From NCBI GenBank assembly GCA_019637115.1, contig JAHBWH010000010.1, positions 1 through 64,000 of the forward strand: 64,000 bases of DNA. Reading direction: 5' to 3'. Both the position numbers and the translations under genes were made by a program. This DNA comes from Myxococcales bacterium. GTDB lineage: Bacteria; Myxococcota_A; Polyangia; Polyangiales; Houyiibacteriaceae. Below are positions 44,419 to 53,399 of the stretch, piece by piece; the stretch's first letter is position 1, and each line of letters begins with the position of its first letter. The notes below the pieces were generated by a model that saw only the letters and a list, made by a program, of their open reading frames with translations, did not search any database and had not been told where the DNA came from.

Positions 44419-45816
44419 TCACTCGAAGAGGCGCTCGAAGCGGTCGGCCCGCACCGCGACGAGGCGCCCCATCAGGTAGCCGAGCACGCCGAAGAAGTAC
44501 GCGGGAGCGGCGACGCCGACCAAGAGCGCGAAGAGCAGGCCGACCAGACTCCCGCTCTCGGCGAGCCCGCCCATCACGCGCGACGCGACCATCCACGTCA
44601 GCCCCCCCGCCGCGCCGACGGCGAGGTAGGGCAGCCCGCCCGCCACGATCCCGCGGACCACCAAGATCGGATCGAGCGCGGCCGTGATCCGGCCCGTCCC
44701 AAGGACCATGGTCAGCGCCATCAACAGATAGAAGGGGAAGACGAAGGCCCCCGCGCTCAACGTGATGAGCGCCGCGGTCGGGGGGAGCCGGGTGGTCGCG
44801 TAGACCGCGAGGCCGGCGAGGATCCCGAGGAGCGTCATGGCCGCGCCCTGGGCGAAGACGTCGGAGCGTTCGGGCATGCGGTAGCGGGGCCGCGGCCACG
44901 AGAGCTCGTCGTCGTCGTCATCGGCGCCGACCTGCATCGACTGCCGGTAGTAGACCGCGAGCAGCCCGAAGTAGCCGAGGTACCAGAGGATGCGCAGCAC
45001 GAGGCCGGCCACGCCGAAGCCGAGGCCGAAGGGGATGAAGAGCGGCACGACCGGCACGATCGTGAGCGCCGCGAGCCAGAGCATGCCGAGCCCCAGGAAG
45101 GGCACCAAGAAGGCGACGGGGACCCGCGGCCAGAAGCCCGGATCCCGCGCCATCACCTCCTCGACGGTCGCGGACGGCGTCTCTGCTGCCACCGGTCGCC
45201 ACCCGTCGTCGACGCGCGTCGGCGGGCGGCTCGGCGGATGGAGGGGCTCGTCGAGCTCGGGCAGCGGCAACCCGCGCGGATCGATCTCGAGCTCGAGCCC
45301 GACGCCGAAGCCGCCGTCGCGGGGGAGCGGCAGGGCCGCGGGATCGAGGCCCTCGGCGAGCGGCGCGAGCGGCGACGCCCCCTCGCGAAGCGTCGTCAGG
45401 GCGCCCTCGTCCACCTCGGCGAGCGGGCGAGGCGCGGGCGGCGGGAGGTCGAGCTCGAGGTCGGTGTTCAACGTCGCGGGCGGGCTCGACGCGCTCGGCT
45501 CGGCCCACGCCGTCGCGGACGACCGGAGAGCGCGCGAGGAGGCGGCCGACAGCATCTCCGCGAGCCTCGACGCCGCGAGCGTGCACCCCACGTAGGTCCC
45601 GAAGAGCCCGTCTTCGCCCACGTCGAGCTCGAGCCCCGCCGCGCCGGCGCGCAAGACGCCGAGCAGGCGCGCGAGCACCCGCGCGCGAGCCTCCTCGTCG
45701 AGGGCCGGGTGCAGCAGCACGAGCGATGCCTCCGCGTCGTGGAGCCGCGCCTCGTAGACGGTCCCCGAGGGGACCTCAGCCGCGCGCGCGACGAGCCGAT
45801 ACGAGCCCAGCTTCAC
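44419..45816 (-). CDS. Membrane protein with a pseudokinase-like N-terminus
   Basis: A 465-aa protein. Residues 1-90 begin LGSYRLVARAAEVPSGTVYE then ARLHDAEASLVLLHPALD, which matches a Ser/Thr kinase N-lobe (GxGxxG-like strand, then the VAxK region) but without the ATP-binding Lys; it looks like a degenerate kinase. A Pro/Glu-rich linker follows, then about ten helices (residues about 230-455) ending in a TRITAALDPILVVRG-like segment, as in DUF4013-type integral proteins. The GTG start at 45816 is chosen because it begins the kinase-like strand. Function unknown; the fusion is notable. Confidence 0.65.
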   Translation of the reverse strand: MKLGSYRLVARAAEVPSGTVYEARLHDAEASLVLLHPALDEEARARVLARLLGVLRAGAAGLELDVGEDGLFGTYVGCTLAASRLAEMLSAASSRALRSSATAWAEPSASSPPATLNTDLELDLPPPAPRPLAEVDEGALTTLREGASPLAPLAEGLDPAALPLPRDGGFGVGLELEIDPRGLPLPELDEPLHPPSRPPTRVDDGWRPVAAETPSATVEEVMARDPGFWPRVPVAFLVPFLGLGMLWLAALTIVPVVPLFIPFGLGFGVAGLVLRILWYLGYFGLLAVYYRQSMQVGADDDDDELSWPRPRYRMPERSDVFAQGAAMTLLGILAGLAVYATTRLPPTAALITLSAGAFVFPFYLLMALTMVLGTGRITAALDPILVVRGIVAGGLPYLAVGAAGGLTWMVASRVMGGLAESGSLVGLLFALLVGVAAPAYFFGVLGYLMGRLVAVRADRFERLFE

Positions 45817-46017
45817 GCCCTCGCCGGGCGAAGACGACGCCTGCACCTGCTCGTCGACCACGCAGGGAGATCCTCGCACGTTCTCGCCTGGCCGACGAGC
45901 CCTTCCCTCCGTCCGAAGCGCCCGGACTTCACGACCAGACGCGCGCGACCTCTGCAACGCCGCGTCGCGTGGTCGCTCGGCTCACCGAGCGTCCCGAGCG
46001 TAGGCGGGTCAGCCGCG

Positions 46018-46088
46018 CCGTGGCTCACGACCGGAGGCGCTCGACGTCTCGTACCGTGGCTCACGACCGGAGGCGCTCGACGTCTCGT
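46018..46088. repeat. Exact 36-bp-period tandem duplication at the DUF4132 stop
   Basis: Two identical 35-bp copies (46018-46052 and 46054-46088; each contains CCGTGGCTCACGACC) repeat with a period of 36 bp. The upstream copy for the minus-strand gene is used and contains its last codons and stop; the other is a duplicate of that end plus stop in the intergenic region. The copies are identical, so the event looks recent. Confidence 0.9.
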
Positions 46089-49000
46089 CGCAGCTCCGCG
46101 TAGGCGACGTCGCTCAGCTCGAGGAGCGCCCCGCCGTCGAGCGCGAGCGGCTCGGACGTCACCACGTCCACGTAGCGGAGCTCGGCCATCTCGACGTGCG
46201 GCGAGAAGGTCCAGCGCGCCTCGCACGGAGCGCCGTCCTGGCGGCGGAGCGCGAGCGCCCACAGCGTCGCGAGGCCCCGATCGACGCGGCGCCAGCCGCG
46301 GGCCTCGAGCCGCCCGACGAGCGCACGCGGCGCGATCGCGATGCCGCCCGAGTCTTCGAGCGCGCGCGAAGCGCGATCGTGCGATGAGCCTCCGCGACCG
46401 AGCTGCTCGAAGGGCTGCACGAGGCCGTAGTCCGCGAAGACCTCGCCCCACGCGGCGTCGAGCCCGCGCGCCGGGTGTGCGAGCCACACGACCGCGTCCG
46501 CGGCGAGCGTGACCGCGTCGTCGTGCACGTCCGCCAAGCTGCCGTCCTCGCAGACACGAAACGCTCGCAGGGCGCCTGACTCGTCGAGCGTCTCCCAGAC
46601 CAAGCCGCGCGCCAGCGCCGCCGCGAGCGGATGGCCGAGCACGAAGCGCTCGAAGTCGGCGCGTGTCCAGCGACGCTCCTCGCGGAGCGCCAGCTCGAAG
46701 CGACGGCGCGCGACGGTCGCCGCGAGCTCGAGATCGGCCCGCAACGCCGCGAAGCGCTCGCGCGCCGTCGTCACGCCCTCGGGCTCGCCCCGCTTCGCGC
46801 GGGGGAAGCTGGCGCTCCAGGGTCCCTCGCCCCGCCGCACCTGGAGCGTGAGCGTCGGACCGATCGTCGCGACCAACCCTTCGCCGAGCTCGACGACGCC
46901 GCGTACGAGCCCGAGATCGGGGAGCGTACGGTCGGCGAGCGCGCTCGCGTCGAGCCCGCGGCGCGCCGCAGCGTCGTCGAGCATCGCGGCCGCGTCGCGC
47001 TGGAGCGCCGCGTAGCGGGTCGTCGACGCGATCTGATCGAGCGTCGCGAGCGCGAGGTCGGAGCCGATCTCCGCGAGGGCCGCGCAGGCCCGCGTCGCCT
47101 TGGCGGCGCTCTTGCGGGCCTGCTCACGCGCGAAGCCCGCGAGCCGGCGCGTCCCTTCGTCCGAGTCGAAGACCGTGAGCGCGTGGAGCATCCAGTCGTG
47201 TCTCCCTGGCGCGTCGCCGAGCACCCATTGCTCGAAGAGCTCCCGCGCGAACGCCTCGAAGGAGCCGCGGTCGAGCGAAGGATCCTCCGACAAGCGCGTC
47301 GCCGCGGCGTAGGGCTCGCCTACGGCACCGAGCGAGAGCACGTCGAGCACCGCCTCGACGTGAGCCTCGTCCAGCCGTCCGCCCGCGCTCGTCCGCAGCG
47401 GCGGCAGCGCCTCGACGCGCAGGAAGGACGGCCGCGCGGGCACCTTCGCCTCGGTGTGCAGCGGATCACGCGCGAGCAGCGCCTCGGACGACGCGAGGGC
47501 CGCTGGCCCGAGCGCCTCGGCGGCGCGACGGATCACCTCCACGTGGCCGCGCGCGGCGAGGTGGAGCAGCACCGACTCGCAAGCGCGGCGGTCCGCGCCG
47601 AGCGGCCCGAGCGCGCCGGGGAGCAAGCCAGCGATGACGACGTCGGCGTGGGCCTCGAACCACGCGAGCGCCGCGCGGCGGGCGTTCTTCTTCGCGGCGA
47701 CGCGCGCCATGGGGAGCGCCATCGCGGGCGAGACGAGGGCCGACGCCGCAGCGAAGAGCACATCGCCGCCCTCGTACGCGAGGTGCCCCGACCAGTCGTG
47801 CTGGAAGCCGGCGACCGCGTCGAGGCCGAGCCACGTCACCCACGCGAAGAGATCGTCCATCACGGCGCCCTGCGCGAGCGCGAAGGCCGCGGCCGCGTCC
47901 TCCCGGCCGAGCGCGAGCTTCCGCCCCCCGACCTCGACCTCTCGTGACGCGATGAAGTACTGCTCCGCGCGCGCGGCTTCCCACCACGCATCGCGCGCGG
48001 CGCCCTCCAGCACAGGCGCGGCGCTCGGCGCGAGGGCGCCGCCGAGCGGACGCGCGAAGCCACGCTCGAGCCCGAGGATCGGCAGCCCCTCGAGCACTGG
48101 AGGTCGCGTCTTCTTCTTCGGCGCGCGCCAGGGCCGCGTCACGAGGAAGGCCGGAAGCGTCGATGGATCCGCGATCGGGCCCTCCGGCGTCACGTGACCG
48201 GTCACGCGCGCGACCGCGGCGCGCAGCTTCGAGCGCGGCTCCGCCTGGACGGACTCCTCGAACGCCACCGCCGCAGGCGGATGCTCGCGGAAGATCGCGA
48301 GCACGGTCGGCCCGAGGATCGGGTGCGTCGCGTAGCGCGCGAGGAGGGCCGAGGCCGCGGCGACGCCAGCGGTCGACGGCGCGCTCGGCGGGCCTGAAGC
48401 GCCCGAGGCGACCGCGCCCGAAGCGCCCGAAGCGCTCGCCAGCGTCGCGCCCGAGGCGCTCGCGCCCGTTGCGGGCGTCGCGCCCGCGGCGATCGCGCCA
48501 ACCGCCTCGATGACGAGCCGGGGCGGTGTCTTGAGGAGCGGGCCGTACCGGGGCTTCTTCAGCAGCGCAGGCAGAAGCTCTTCGAAGAGCGCGACGGCCT
48601 CCTCGGCCGGCAGCGCGGACGCGAGATCGAGCGCGTACTCGGGGACGCGCGCCCCGTCCTCGGCCTCGATCCACGCGTGCACGCTCGCGATGTCGGCGAG
48701 CGAGGCGAGGAGGAGCGGCGACGGACGCACGCCGGCCGCCTGCGCGCCGCGCACGTCCTCGGCCGCCCACGGCTCGTCGGGGAAGACGAAGGCGAGCCAA
48801 GCCCGCCAGTCGAAGCGCCGCTGCGCCGAGAGGCCCGAGGTGTCCGCTTCGAGCGCGCGCCGCAGCGCCGCCGCCGTCGCCGTCGCGCGTGCGTACTCGG
48901 CGGCGTCCAGCGCGCACACGACGTGCCGAAGCGCGGTGGCGCCGCCGTGATTCCAGCGAGCGCGCGACCGCCCCGCACCGACGACGAGCACGCCAGACGT

Positions 49001-49465
49001 GTAGCTCCCGTGCGAGTCGGTCTCGAGCCGCGCGCCGAGCGCGGTGATCGCGACGACCTCGGCGGCGTCCTTCGCGCCGCCGAGCGCCGGCGCGAGCGTG
49101 AGGCCCACGTGGGCGGCCATCCCCTCGGCGACGATCAGCGCGGGCGTGGACGCGGCCGCGAGCGCCTCGAGCGAAGGCGTCGTGAGCAGCTCGAGGGCCG
49201 CCGCCCGCGCCTCCCCGAAGGAGACCGCCGGCATCGCGAGGGCGGGTGGCAGGGGCCCAACCTCCGCCGACACCTCGTCGTCTCGCTGAAGCATCGACTC
49301 GAGACCCCGCGCGAAGAGCTCGGCGTAGGTGTGCTCGAAGTAGCGCTCGGGCTTGCGCGCGACACCACGCGCGATCGCGACCAACGTGGACTTCGGATCG
49401 GCTGGCCGCGCGCTACCGGCCCACGCGCGCCGCGGGTGCGGCTCTCTCTTCTTCGATGCGCTCAT
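46061..49465 (-). CDS. DUF4132-domain protein
   Basis: A 1134-aa cytoplasmic protein without a signal peptide. The N-terminal two-thirds are helical and repeat-like (Ala/Leu rich, with a Gly/Ala/Ser linker ASGATLASASGASGAV near residue 345). The C-terminal third has the DUF4132 pattern (about residues 930-1030): HPLAAALARGLVWETL, FRVCEDGSLADVHDD, DYGLVQPFEQLGR. In E. coli DUF4132 is known from MolR/YehI, part of an ill-understood AAA/vWA cluster. Here the gene is divergent, 76 bases apart, from a radical-SAM gene that shares a 14-bp inverted repeat. Function unknown. The start ATG is set by that repeat and the Lys/Arg-rich N-terminus. Confidence 0.85.
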   Translation of the reverse strand: MSASKKREPHPRRAWAGSARPADPKSTLVAIARGVARKPERYFEHTYAELFARGLESMLQRDDEVSAEVGPLPPALAMPAVSFGEARAAALELLTTPSLEALAAASTPALIVAEGMAAHVGLTLAPALGGAKDAAEVVAITALGARLETDSHGSYTSGVLVVGAGRSRARWNHGGATALRHVVCALDAAEYARATATAAALRRALEADTSGLSAQRRFDWRAWLAFVFPDEPWAAEDVRGAQAAGVRPSPLLLASLADIASVHAWIEAEDGARVPEYALDLASALPAEEAVALFEELLPALLKKPRYGPLLKTPPRLVIEAVGAIAAGATPATGASASGATLASASGASGAVASGASGPPSAPSTAGVAAASALLARYATHPILGPTVLAIFREHPPAAVAFEESVQAEPRSKLRAAVARVTGHVTPEGPIADPSTLPAFLVTRPWRAPKKKTRPPVLEGLPILGLERGFARPLGGALAPSAAPVLEGAARDAWWEAARAEQYFIASREVEVGGRKLALGREDAAAAFALAQGAVMDDLFAWVTWLGLDAVAGFQHDWSGHLAYEGGDVLFAAASALVSPAMALPMARVAAKKNARRAALAWFEAHADVVIAGLLPGALGPLGADRRACESVLLHLAARGHVEVIRRAAEALGPAALASSEALLARDPLHTEAKVPARPSFLRVEALPPLRTSAGGRLDEAHVEAVLDVLSLGAVGEPYAAATRLSEDPSLDRGSFEAFARELFEQWVLGDAPGRHDWMLHALTVFDSDEGTRRLAGFAREQARKSAAKATRACAALAEIGSDLALATLDQIASTTRYAALQRDAAAMLDDAAARRGLDASALADRTLPDLGLVRGVVELGEGLVATIGPTLTLQVRRGEGPWSASFPRAKRGEPEGVTTARERFAALRADLELAATVARRRFELALREERRWTRADFERFVLGHPLAAALARGLVWETLDESGALRAFRVCEDGSLADVHDDAVTLAADAVVWLAHPARGLDAAWGEVFADYGLVQPFEQLGRGGSSHDRASRALEDSGGIAIAPRALVGRLEARGWRRVDRGLATLWALALRRQDGAPCEARWTFSPHVEMAELRYVDVVTSEPLALDGGALLELSDVAYAELRRDVERLRS

Positions 49466-49545
49466 CGAGAGAGCAGTAGTCGAGCTTCGCTCGGTGGAGA
49501 AGGGCCTGCCGTCTCGCGACGAAGTTGGTCATGCTCTCTCGATGA
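49462..49545. promoter_or_regulatory. Divergent promoter with a 14-bp inverted repeat over both start codons
   Basis: TCATCGAGAGAGCA (49462-49475) and TGCTCTCTCGATGA (49532-49545) are exact inverted copies, 56 bases apart. Each copy contains the ATG of one of the two divergent genes. A further GCTCTCTC copy lies at 49441-49448. The layout suggests a shared operator or paired RNA leaders. Proof would need protein binding. Confidence 0.65.
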
Positions 49546-50150
49546 CGCTCCACGTCGCGACCATCGTCGAGGACACGGACGCCGAGGGGCCGGGGCGGCG
49601 CTTCGCGGTCTGGGTGAAGGGCTGCACCATCCGTTGCCCGGGATGCTGCAACCCCGAGATGTTCGAGCGGGCGGGGGCCACGCCGCACGAGCCCGAGGCG
49701 CTCGCACGGCGCGCTGCCAGGTGCGGCGTGGAGGGCGTCACGGTCCTCGGCGGGGAGCCCTTCGAGCAAGCCCCGGCGGTCGCGCGCTTCGCGGAGGAGG
49801 CCCGCGCACGAGGGCTCTCGGTGATGGTCTTCAGCGGCTACGCGCTCGAAGCGCTTCGGGCGCGTCGCGACGCTGGCGTCGACGCGCTGCTCGCGGCGAC
49901 CGACCTGCTCGTGGACGGGCCCTACGACGCGCGCGCGCCCGAGCCCCGGCGCCGGTGGATCGGCTCGACGAACCAGCGCCTGCACTTCCTCACCGATCGC
50001 TACGATCCCACCGACCCGTGCTTCGAGGCATCGAACGAGCTCGAGCTCCGCTTCGACGGCCACGAGCTCGTCGTGAGCGGTTGGCCGACCGCCGCCCGCC
50101 GGGTGCTCGCGCGCGCGCGCGCACGAGCACGTGGGGCTTCGGACGAGTGA
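49542..50150 (+). CDS. Small radical-SAM protein of the activating-enzyme type
   Basis: A 202-aa protein with the iron-sulfur cluster motif GCTIRCPGC at residues 27-35 (Cys28, Cys32, Cys35, the CxxxCxxC form), the SAM-binding GGEPFEQ (70-76) and the family's short length. It resembles NrdG-like glycyl-radical activating enzymes, with the end FLTDRYDPTDPCFE and ELRFDGHELVVSGWP. No NrdD-like partner is in the window, so its target is open. It is divergent from DUF4132 by 76 bases, with a symmetric operator. Confidence 0.92.
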   Translation: MTLHVATIVEDTDAEGPGRRFAVWVKGCTIRCPGCCNPEMFERAGATPHEPEALARRAARCGVEGVTVLGGEPFEQAPAVARFAEEARARGLSVMVFSGYALEALRARRDAGVDALLAATDLLVDGPYDARAPEPRRRWIGSTNQRLHFLTDRYDPTDPCFEASNELELRFDGHELVVSGWPTAARRVLARARARARGASDE

Positions 50151-50230
50151 GCCCGATGCTCTCGGGGCTCACTGCCGCGCGAGCTCACGTCCGCCATGCT
50201 GCGCGTGCGCCGTCGACCCTCGGGGCGGCG

Positions 50231-50297
50231 TCGACGATCGGGGACGACGACGATCGGGGCAGACGATGATCGGGGCACACGGCGACGATCGGGGCGC
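50231..50297. repeat. Degenerate GACGATCGGGG repeats
   Basis: Four copies of GACGATCGGGG or near variants, with 4-9 base spacers, lie between the radical-SAM gene and a gene fragment. The role is unknown. They contain GATC palindromes and could be slippage products. Confidence 0.55.
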
Positions 50298-50361
50298 GTT
50301 CGCCCCCTGCGGGGATCGCCGAGGCAGGCCACCCGAACGGTGAGGAACGGGGCGGACGACG

Positions 50362-50394
50362 ACGAACGCCGCGGATGAGATCCGCGGCGTTCGT
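50362..50394. terminator. 15-bp perfect hairpin
   Basis: ACGAACGCCGCGGAT (50362-50376) pairs perfectly with ATCCGCGGCGTTCGT (50380-50394) around GAG. It lies 27 bases past the stop of the truncated gene (minus strand) and about 210 bases past the radical-SAM stop. It is the strongest stem in the gap and could end both transcripts. Confidence 0.6.
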
Positions 50395-50420
50395 ACGAGA
50401 GAGCCGGTCGACTCCGTCGA

Positions 50421-50650
50421 TCAGCGCACGAGCACGTAGCCGAAGCCGCGGGTGTTGCGCTCGCCTGCGTCCGGCGAGCAGAACGCCGCGTTGCCGACGC
50501 TGATGGTGGTGTCCTGACCGCAAGCGTCACCGGCGGTGCCGATGCCGATCCGCGAGTCCGGGCTGCCACAATCACCCTCCGCGTTCAGCGTGTACCCGCT
50601 CCCGCACGAGCACGCGAACGACCCGCTCGCGAGCTCCTTCTGCTCGCTCT
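50421..50650 (-). pseudogene. Truncated 3' end of an EGF-like, Cys-rich protein
   Basis: The last 70 or so codons of a protein read GSFACSCGSGYTLNAEGDC (an EGF-like end), then DACGQDTTISVGNAAFCS and the stop after FGYVLVR. The upstream part of the frame is open but not protein-like, and no start or signal peptide exists. The divergent gene starts 242 bases away. It looks like a 5'-deleted remnant. Confidence 0.55.
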
Positions 50651-50891
50651 GAGCGCTTCGTCGGGTGCGGCGATCGAGATGCGCCGCGGTAGGAGCCGCG
50701 CGCGTGGCCCGAAGGTGGGCTCGGTCATTTCCCTCTGTCTTCGTTCCCAGACGCCGTCCGCTTCCCGCGGGTCGGAAAGAGTGGGCTCGTCCGAGCACCT
50801 GGCGGGCTGCGCTCGCACCTGTCAGCACTCCCCCGACAAGCGGTACCCGGCGGTCGGGTATGCTCGGTCGACAATCGCGGTTGGGGGGACG

Positions 50892-52622
50892 ATGCGCACA
50901 CAGATTCGTGTGATGGCGTGGATGACGGTGGTGTCCGTCGTCATGGCGTGTGGCGACGACGACGGGGATGGGGCGCGTGACGCGAGCGCGGGGACGGACG
51001 CGCCCCTGGTCGCGTGCACGAGCGACGAAGCTTGTGACGACGGGCTCTACTGCACGGGCGCCGCGCGATGCCGCCCCAGCGACGAGGCCGCGGACGCGCG
51101 AGGCTGCGTTCACGATCCCGCCCCGTGCCCTGGCCCATGCGACGAGCTCGAACGACGCTGCGGTGACGAGGAGTGCCCCGATGCCGACGGCGACGGGTAC
51201 AGGGACGCGCGCTGCGGCGGCGACGACTGCGACGACTCCCGCGCCGACGTGAACCCGGGAGCGGTCGAAGTCTGCGATCCCGAGCACGTGGACGAGGACT
51301 GCGATCCGAGCACGATCGCGGGCGCGGAGGGAGACGTCGACATGGACGGGTTCGTCTCGACGCGTTGCTGCAACACGCAGGCGACGGGCGCGCTCCGTTG
51401 CGGCCTCGACTGCGACGACGCCCGCGCGGACGTGCACCCGGGCGCGCTCGACATCTGCAACGGACGTGACGACGACTGCGACGGCGTCATCGACGAAGAT
51501 CCCAACCGGACGTTCTACGAGGACGTCGACGGCGACAGCTACGGGGTCGAGTCGAACGTGCTGGTGGCTTGTTCGGCGCCCCCGGGATACGCGGTCATGC
51601 CGGGTGATTGCAACGACATGGATCGGCACATCCACCCCGCGGCGACCGAGATCTGCGACGGCGTCGACAACAACTGCAGCGGCACGATCGACGACGCCCC
51701 CAGCGGCTGCGCGTGCCTCGACGCCAGCTCGATCGCGTGCGGGTCGACGTCCAACGTGGGAGCGTGCCGCATCGGCTCGCAGAGCTGCGTCAGCGGCGTG
51801 TGGCAGCCTTGCGTGGGCGCGCAGGGGCCCGAGCCCGAACGATGCTCCGGACAGGACGACGACTGCGACGGGCTCGTCGACGACGAGGACCCCGACGTCG
51901 CCGCGGGCGACGCGACGCGGACCGGCGCGCGCCGTTACTACCGCGACGCGGACGGTGATGGCCACGGAGACCCGACGATGAGCCAGCTCCGTTGCGCCCC
52001 GCTCGCGGGCTGGGTGCTCCTCGGCGACGACTGTGACGACTCCAACCCCGCCGTGTCGCCTTCGAACAGCGAGAGCTCGTTCCCGTGCGACGGCATCGAC
52101 AACGACTGCGACGGACGAATCGACGAGGCGAGCAGCACGACCCGCAGCTGCTACCGCGACGCGGACGGGGACGGCTACGGCGTGACGGCGGACGTCGTCG
52201 TCACGACCGCCTGCGCGTGCCCCGCCGGGAGGGTGACGAACCCGGGAGATTGCGTCGACAACACCAGCACCTGGAGCGCGTCGATTCACCCTGGCGCGAC
52301 GACCTACCGCTCGCACGCGCACTGCAACGGCGGCATGCCGTGCACGCGGACCAACGGCCGCGACGGCTGCGTGCACCCGCTCACCGGGAGCTGCTCGAAC
52401 CCAGCGAGCTTCGACTGGGACTGCGACGGCCAAGCGACTCCTCAGCCGCCGCTCGTCTGTCCCGCTACGCTCTGTCGGGGACGGCGCGGACCGACGACGA
52501 CACACCCCGCCACCAGCGCGACCGATCCCAACACCGCGTGCGGGACCCAAGTCGGGTTCTCCGGCTGCACGTTCTCGTGCGTCGCAGAGCCGACGGATCC
52601 GGATCGGCTCCCCTGTCGATGA
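50892..52622 (+). CDS. MopE-like metal-binding-repeat lipoprotein
   Basis: A 576-aa lipoprotein; lipobox VVMAC, Cys20. The mature protein repeats the CDGVDNNCSGTIDD type of motif (DGRDDDCDGVIDEDPNRTFY, DGIDNDCDGRIDEA), with DADGDGYG spacers. These are the metal-binding repeats of MopE-like proteins, with D-x-D-x-D-G-type calcium sites in each block. The C-terminus is Cys-rich and ends in a short tail. The ATG at 50892 has GGGGGGACG in front and opens a good signal peptide; an upstream start in the same frame does not. A calcium-dependent surface role is expected. Confidence 0.9.
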   Translation: MRTQIRVMAWMTVVSVVMACGDDDGDGARDASAGTDAPLVACTSDEACDDGLYCTGAARCRPSDEAADARGCVHDPAPCPGPCDELERRCGDEECPDADGDGYRDARCGGDDCDDSRADVNPGAVEVCDPEHVDEDCDPSTIAGAEGDVDMDGFVSTRCCNTQATGALRCGLDCDDARADVHPGALDICNGRDDDCDGVIDEDPNRTFYEDVDGDSYGVESNVLVACSAPPGYAVMPGDCNDMDRHIHPAATEICDGVDNNCSGTIDDAPSGCACLDASSIACGSTSNVGACRIGSQSCVSGVWQPCVGAQGPEPERCSGQDDDCDGLVDDEDPDVAAGDATRTGARRYYRDADGDGHGDPTMSQLRCAPLAGWVLLGDDCDDSNPAVSPSNSESSFPCDGIDNDCDGRIDEASSTTRSCYRDADGDGYGVTADVVVTTACACPAGRVTNPGDCVDNTSTWSASIHPGATTYRSHAHCNGGMPCTRTNGRDGCVHPLTGSCSNPASFDWDCDGQATPQPPLVCPATLCRGRRGPTTTHPATSATDPNTACGTQVGFSGCTFSCVAEPTDPDRLPCR

Positions 52623-52710
52623 CCGTAGGCCCGCGAGTGCGGCCGCACCACGTCGTCCCCGCCGACCCGAGGCGTGCGGATGGGTTCGGGGGTTACACTC
52701 TGAACTCTCC

Positions 52711-53322
52711 GTGACGCAGATCTCCGACGCATCCGTGTACCTGCTCTTGGGCGCCCTCGCCGTGGGGGCGCTCGTCGGGCTCGCGGCGCTCGCTCACGCG
52801 CTCTACCGCACTCGGAGGCGCCCGCTCGGACCGCTCGCGCGGCTCCTCGTATGCGCGCTGGTGCCCGCGTTCGCCGCCGTGGCGGCCGCGCCGCTCCTCG
52901 TTGCGGCGGCGCGGGTCCCCTTCGGCCTCCTCGCCGCGCTCCTCGCGGTCTCCCTCGTGCTCGACGCGCGCCACCCGAACGAGGACGGACGCCCCGCCAC
53001 CGCGCGCCGCGTCGCGGCCGGGGCCGCGATCATGCTCGCCGCGTTCCTGCTCACGCACACGCCGCTCGAGACGTGGTGGTTCGAGCGCACGTTCGACGCA
53101 CGCGAGCACGAGCTGCAGGCGCGGCGTAGCTCACCCGAGCATCGCGCCCAGGTCGCGAGCGAGCTGGCGGCGTGCGCGGCCGAGGACGAGGACGGGACCG
53201 CGTGCTTCGAGTACGGCTTCGGCTATCGGCAGGACGCGGATGCCGAGACCGCTCGGGTCTTCCTCGTCGCCGCGTGCGAGCGAGGCCACGAGACCGCGTG
53301 CGCCTACGCGCAGGATCCTTGA
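52711..53322 (+). CDS. Membrane protein with short Sel1-like tail
   Basis: A 203-aa protein with three predicted helices (VYLLLGALAVGALVGLAAL, VCALVPAFAAVAAAPLLVA, AAGAAIMLAAFLLTHTPL). A soluble end follows with Cys pairs and a Sel1-like unit (ARVFLVAACERGHETACAYA). The GTG start follows the previous gene by 88 bases and lacks a clear ribosome binding site. Function unknown. Confidence 0.7.
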   Translation: MTQISDASVYLLLGALAVGALVGLAALAHALYRTRRRPLGPLARLLVCALVPAFAAVAAAPLLVAAARVPFGLLAALLAVSLVLDARHPNEDGRPATARRVAAGAAIMLAAFLLTHTPLETWWFERTFDAREHELQARRSSPEHRAQVASELAACAAEDEDGTACFEYGFGYRQDADAETARVFLVAACERGHETACAYAQDP

Positions 53323-53399
53323 GCGTCGCGGCGCCCGTGTCTCGAGCCTTCGAAGGCAACTCCCGCCCTACCGAGGCGAAAAGGCTACGCTCCACCCCG

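Noticed and set aside
43318..46512. 1064-codon plus-strand frame over the protease and membrane protein
   Set aside because: Arg/Glu-rich shadow text without domains; both minus-strand genes have catalytic residues or helices.
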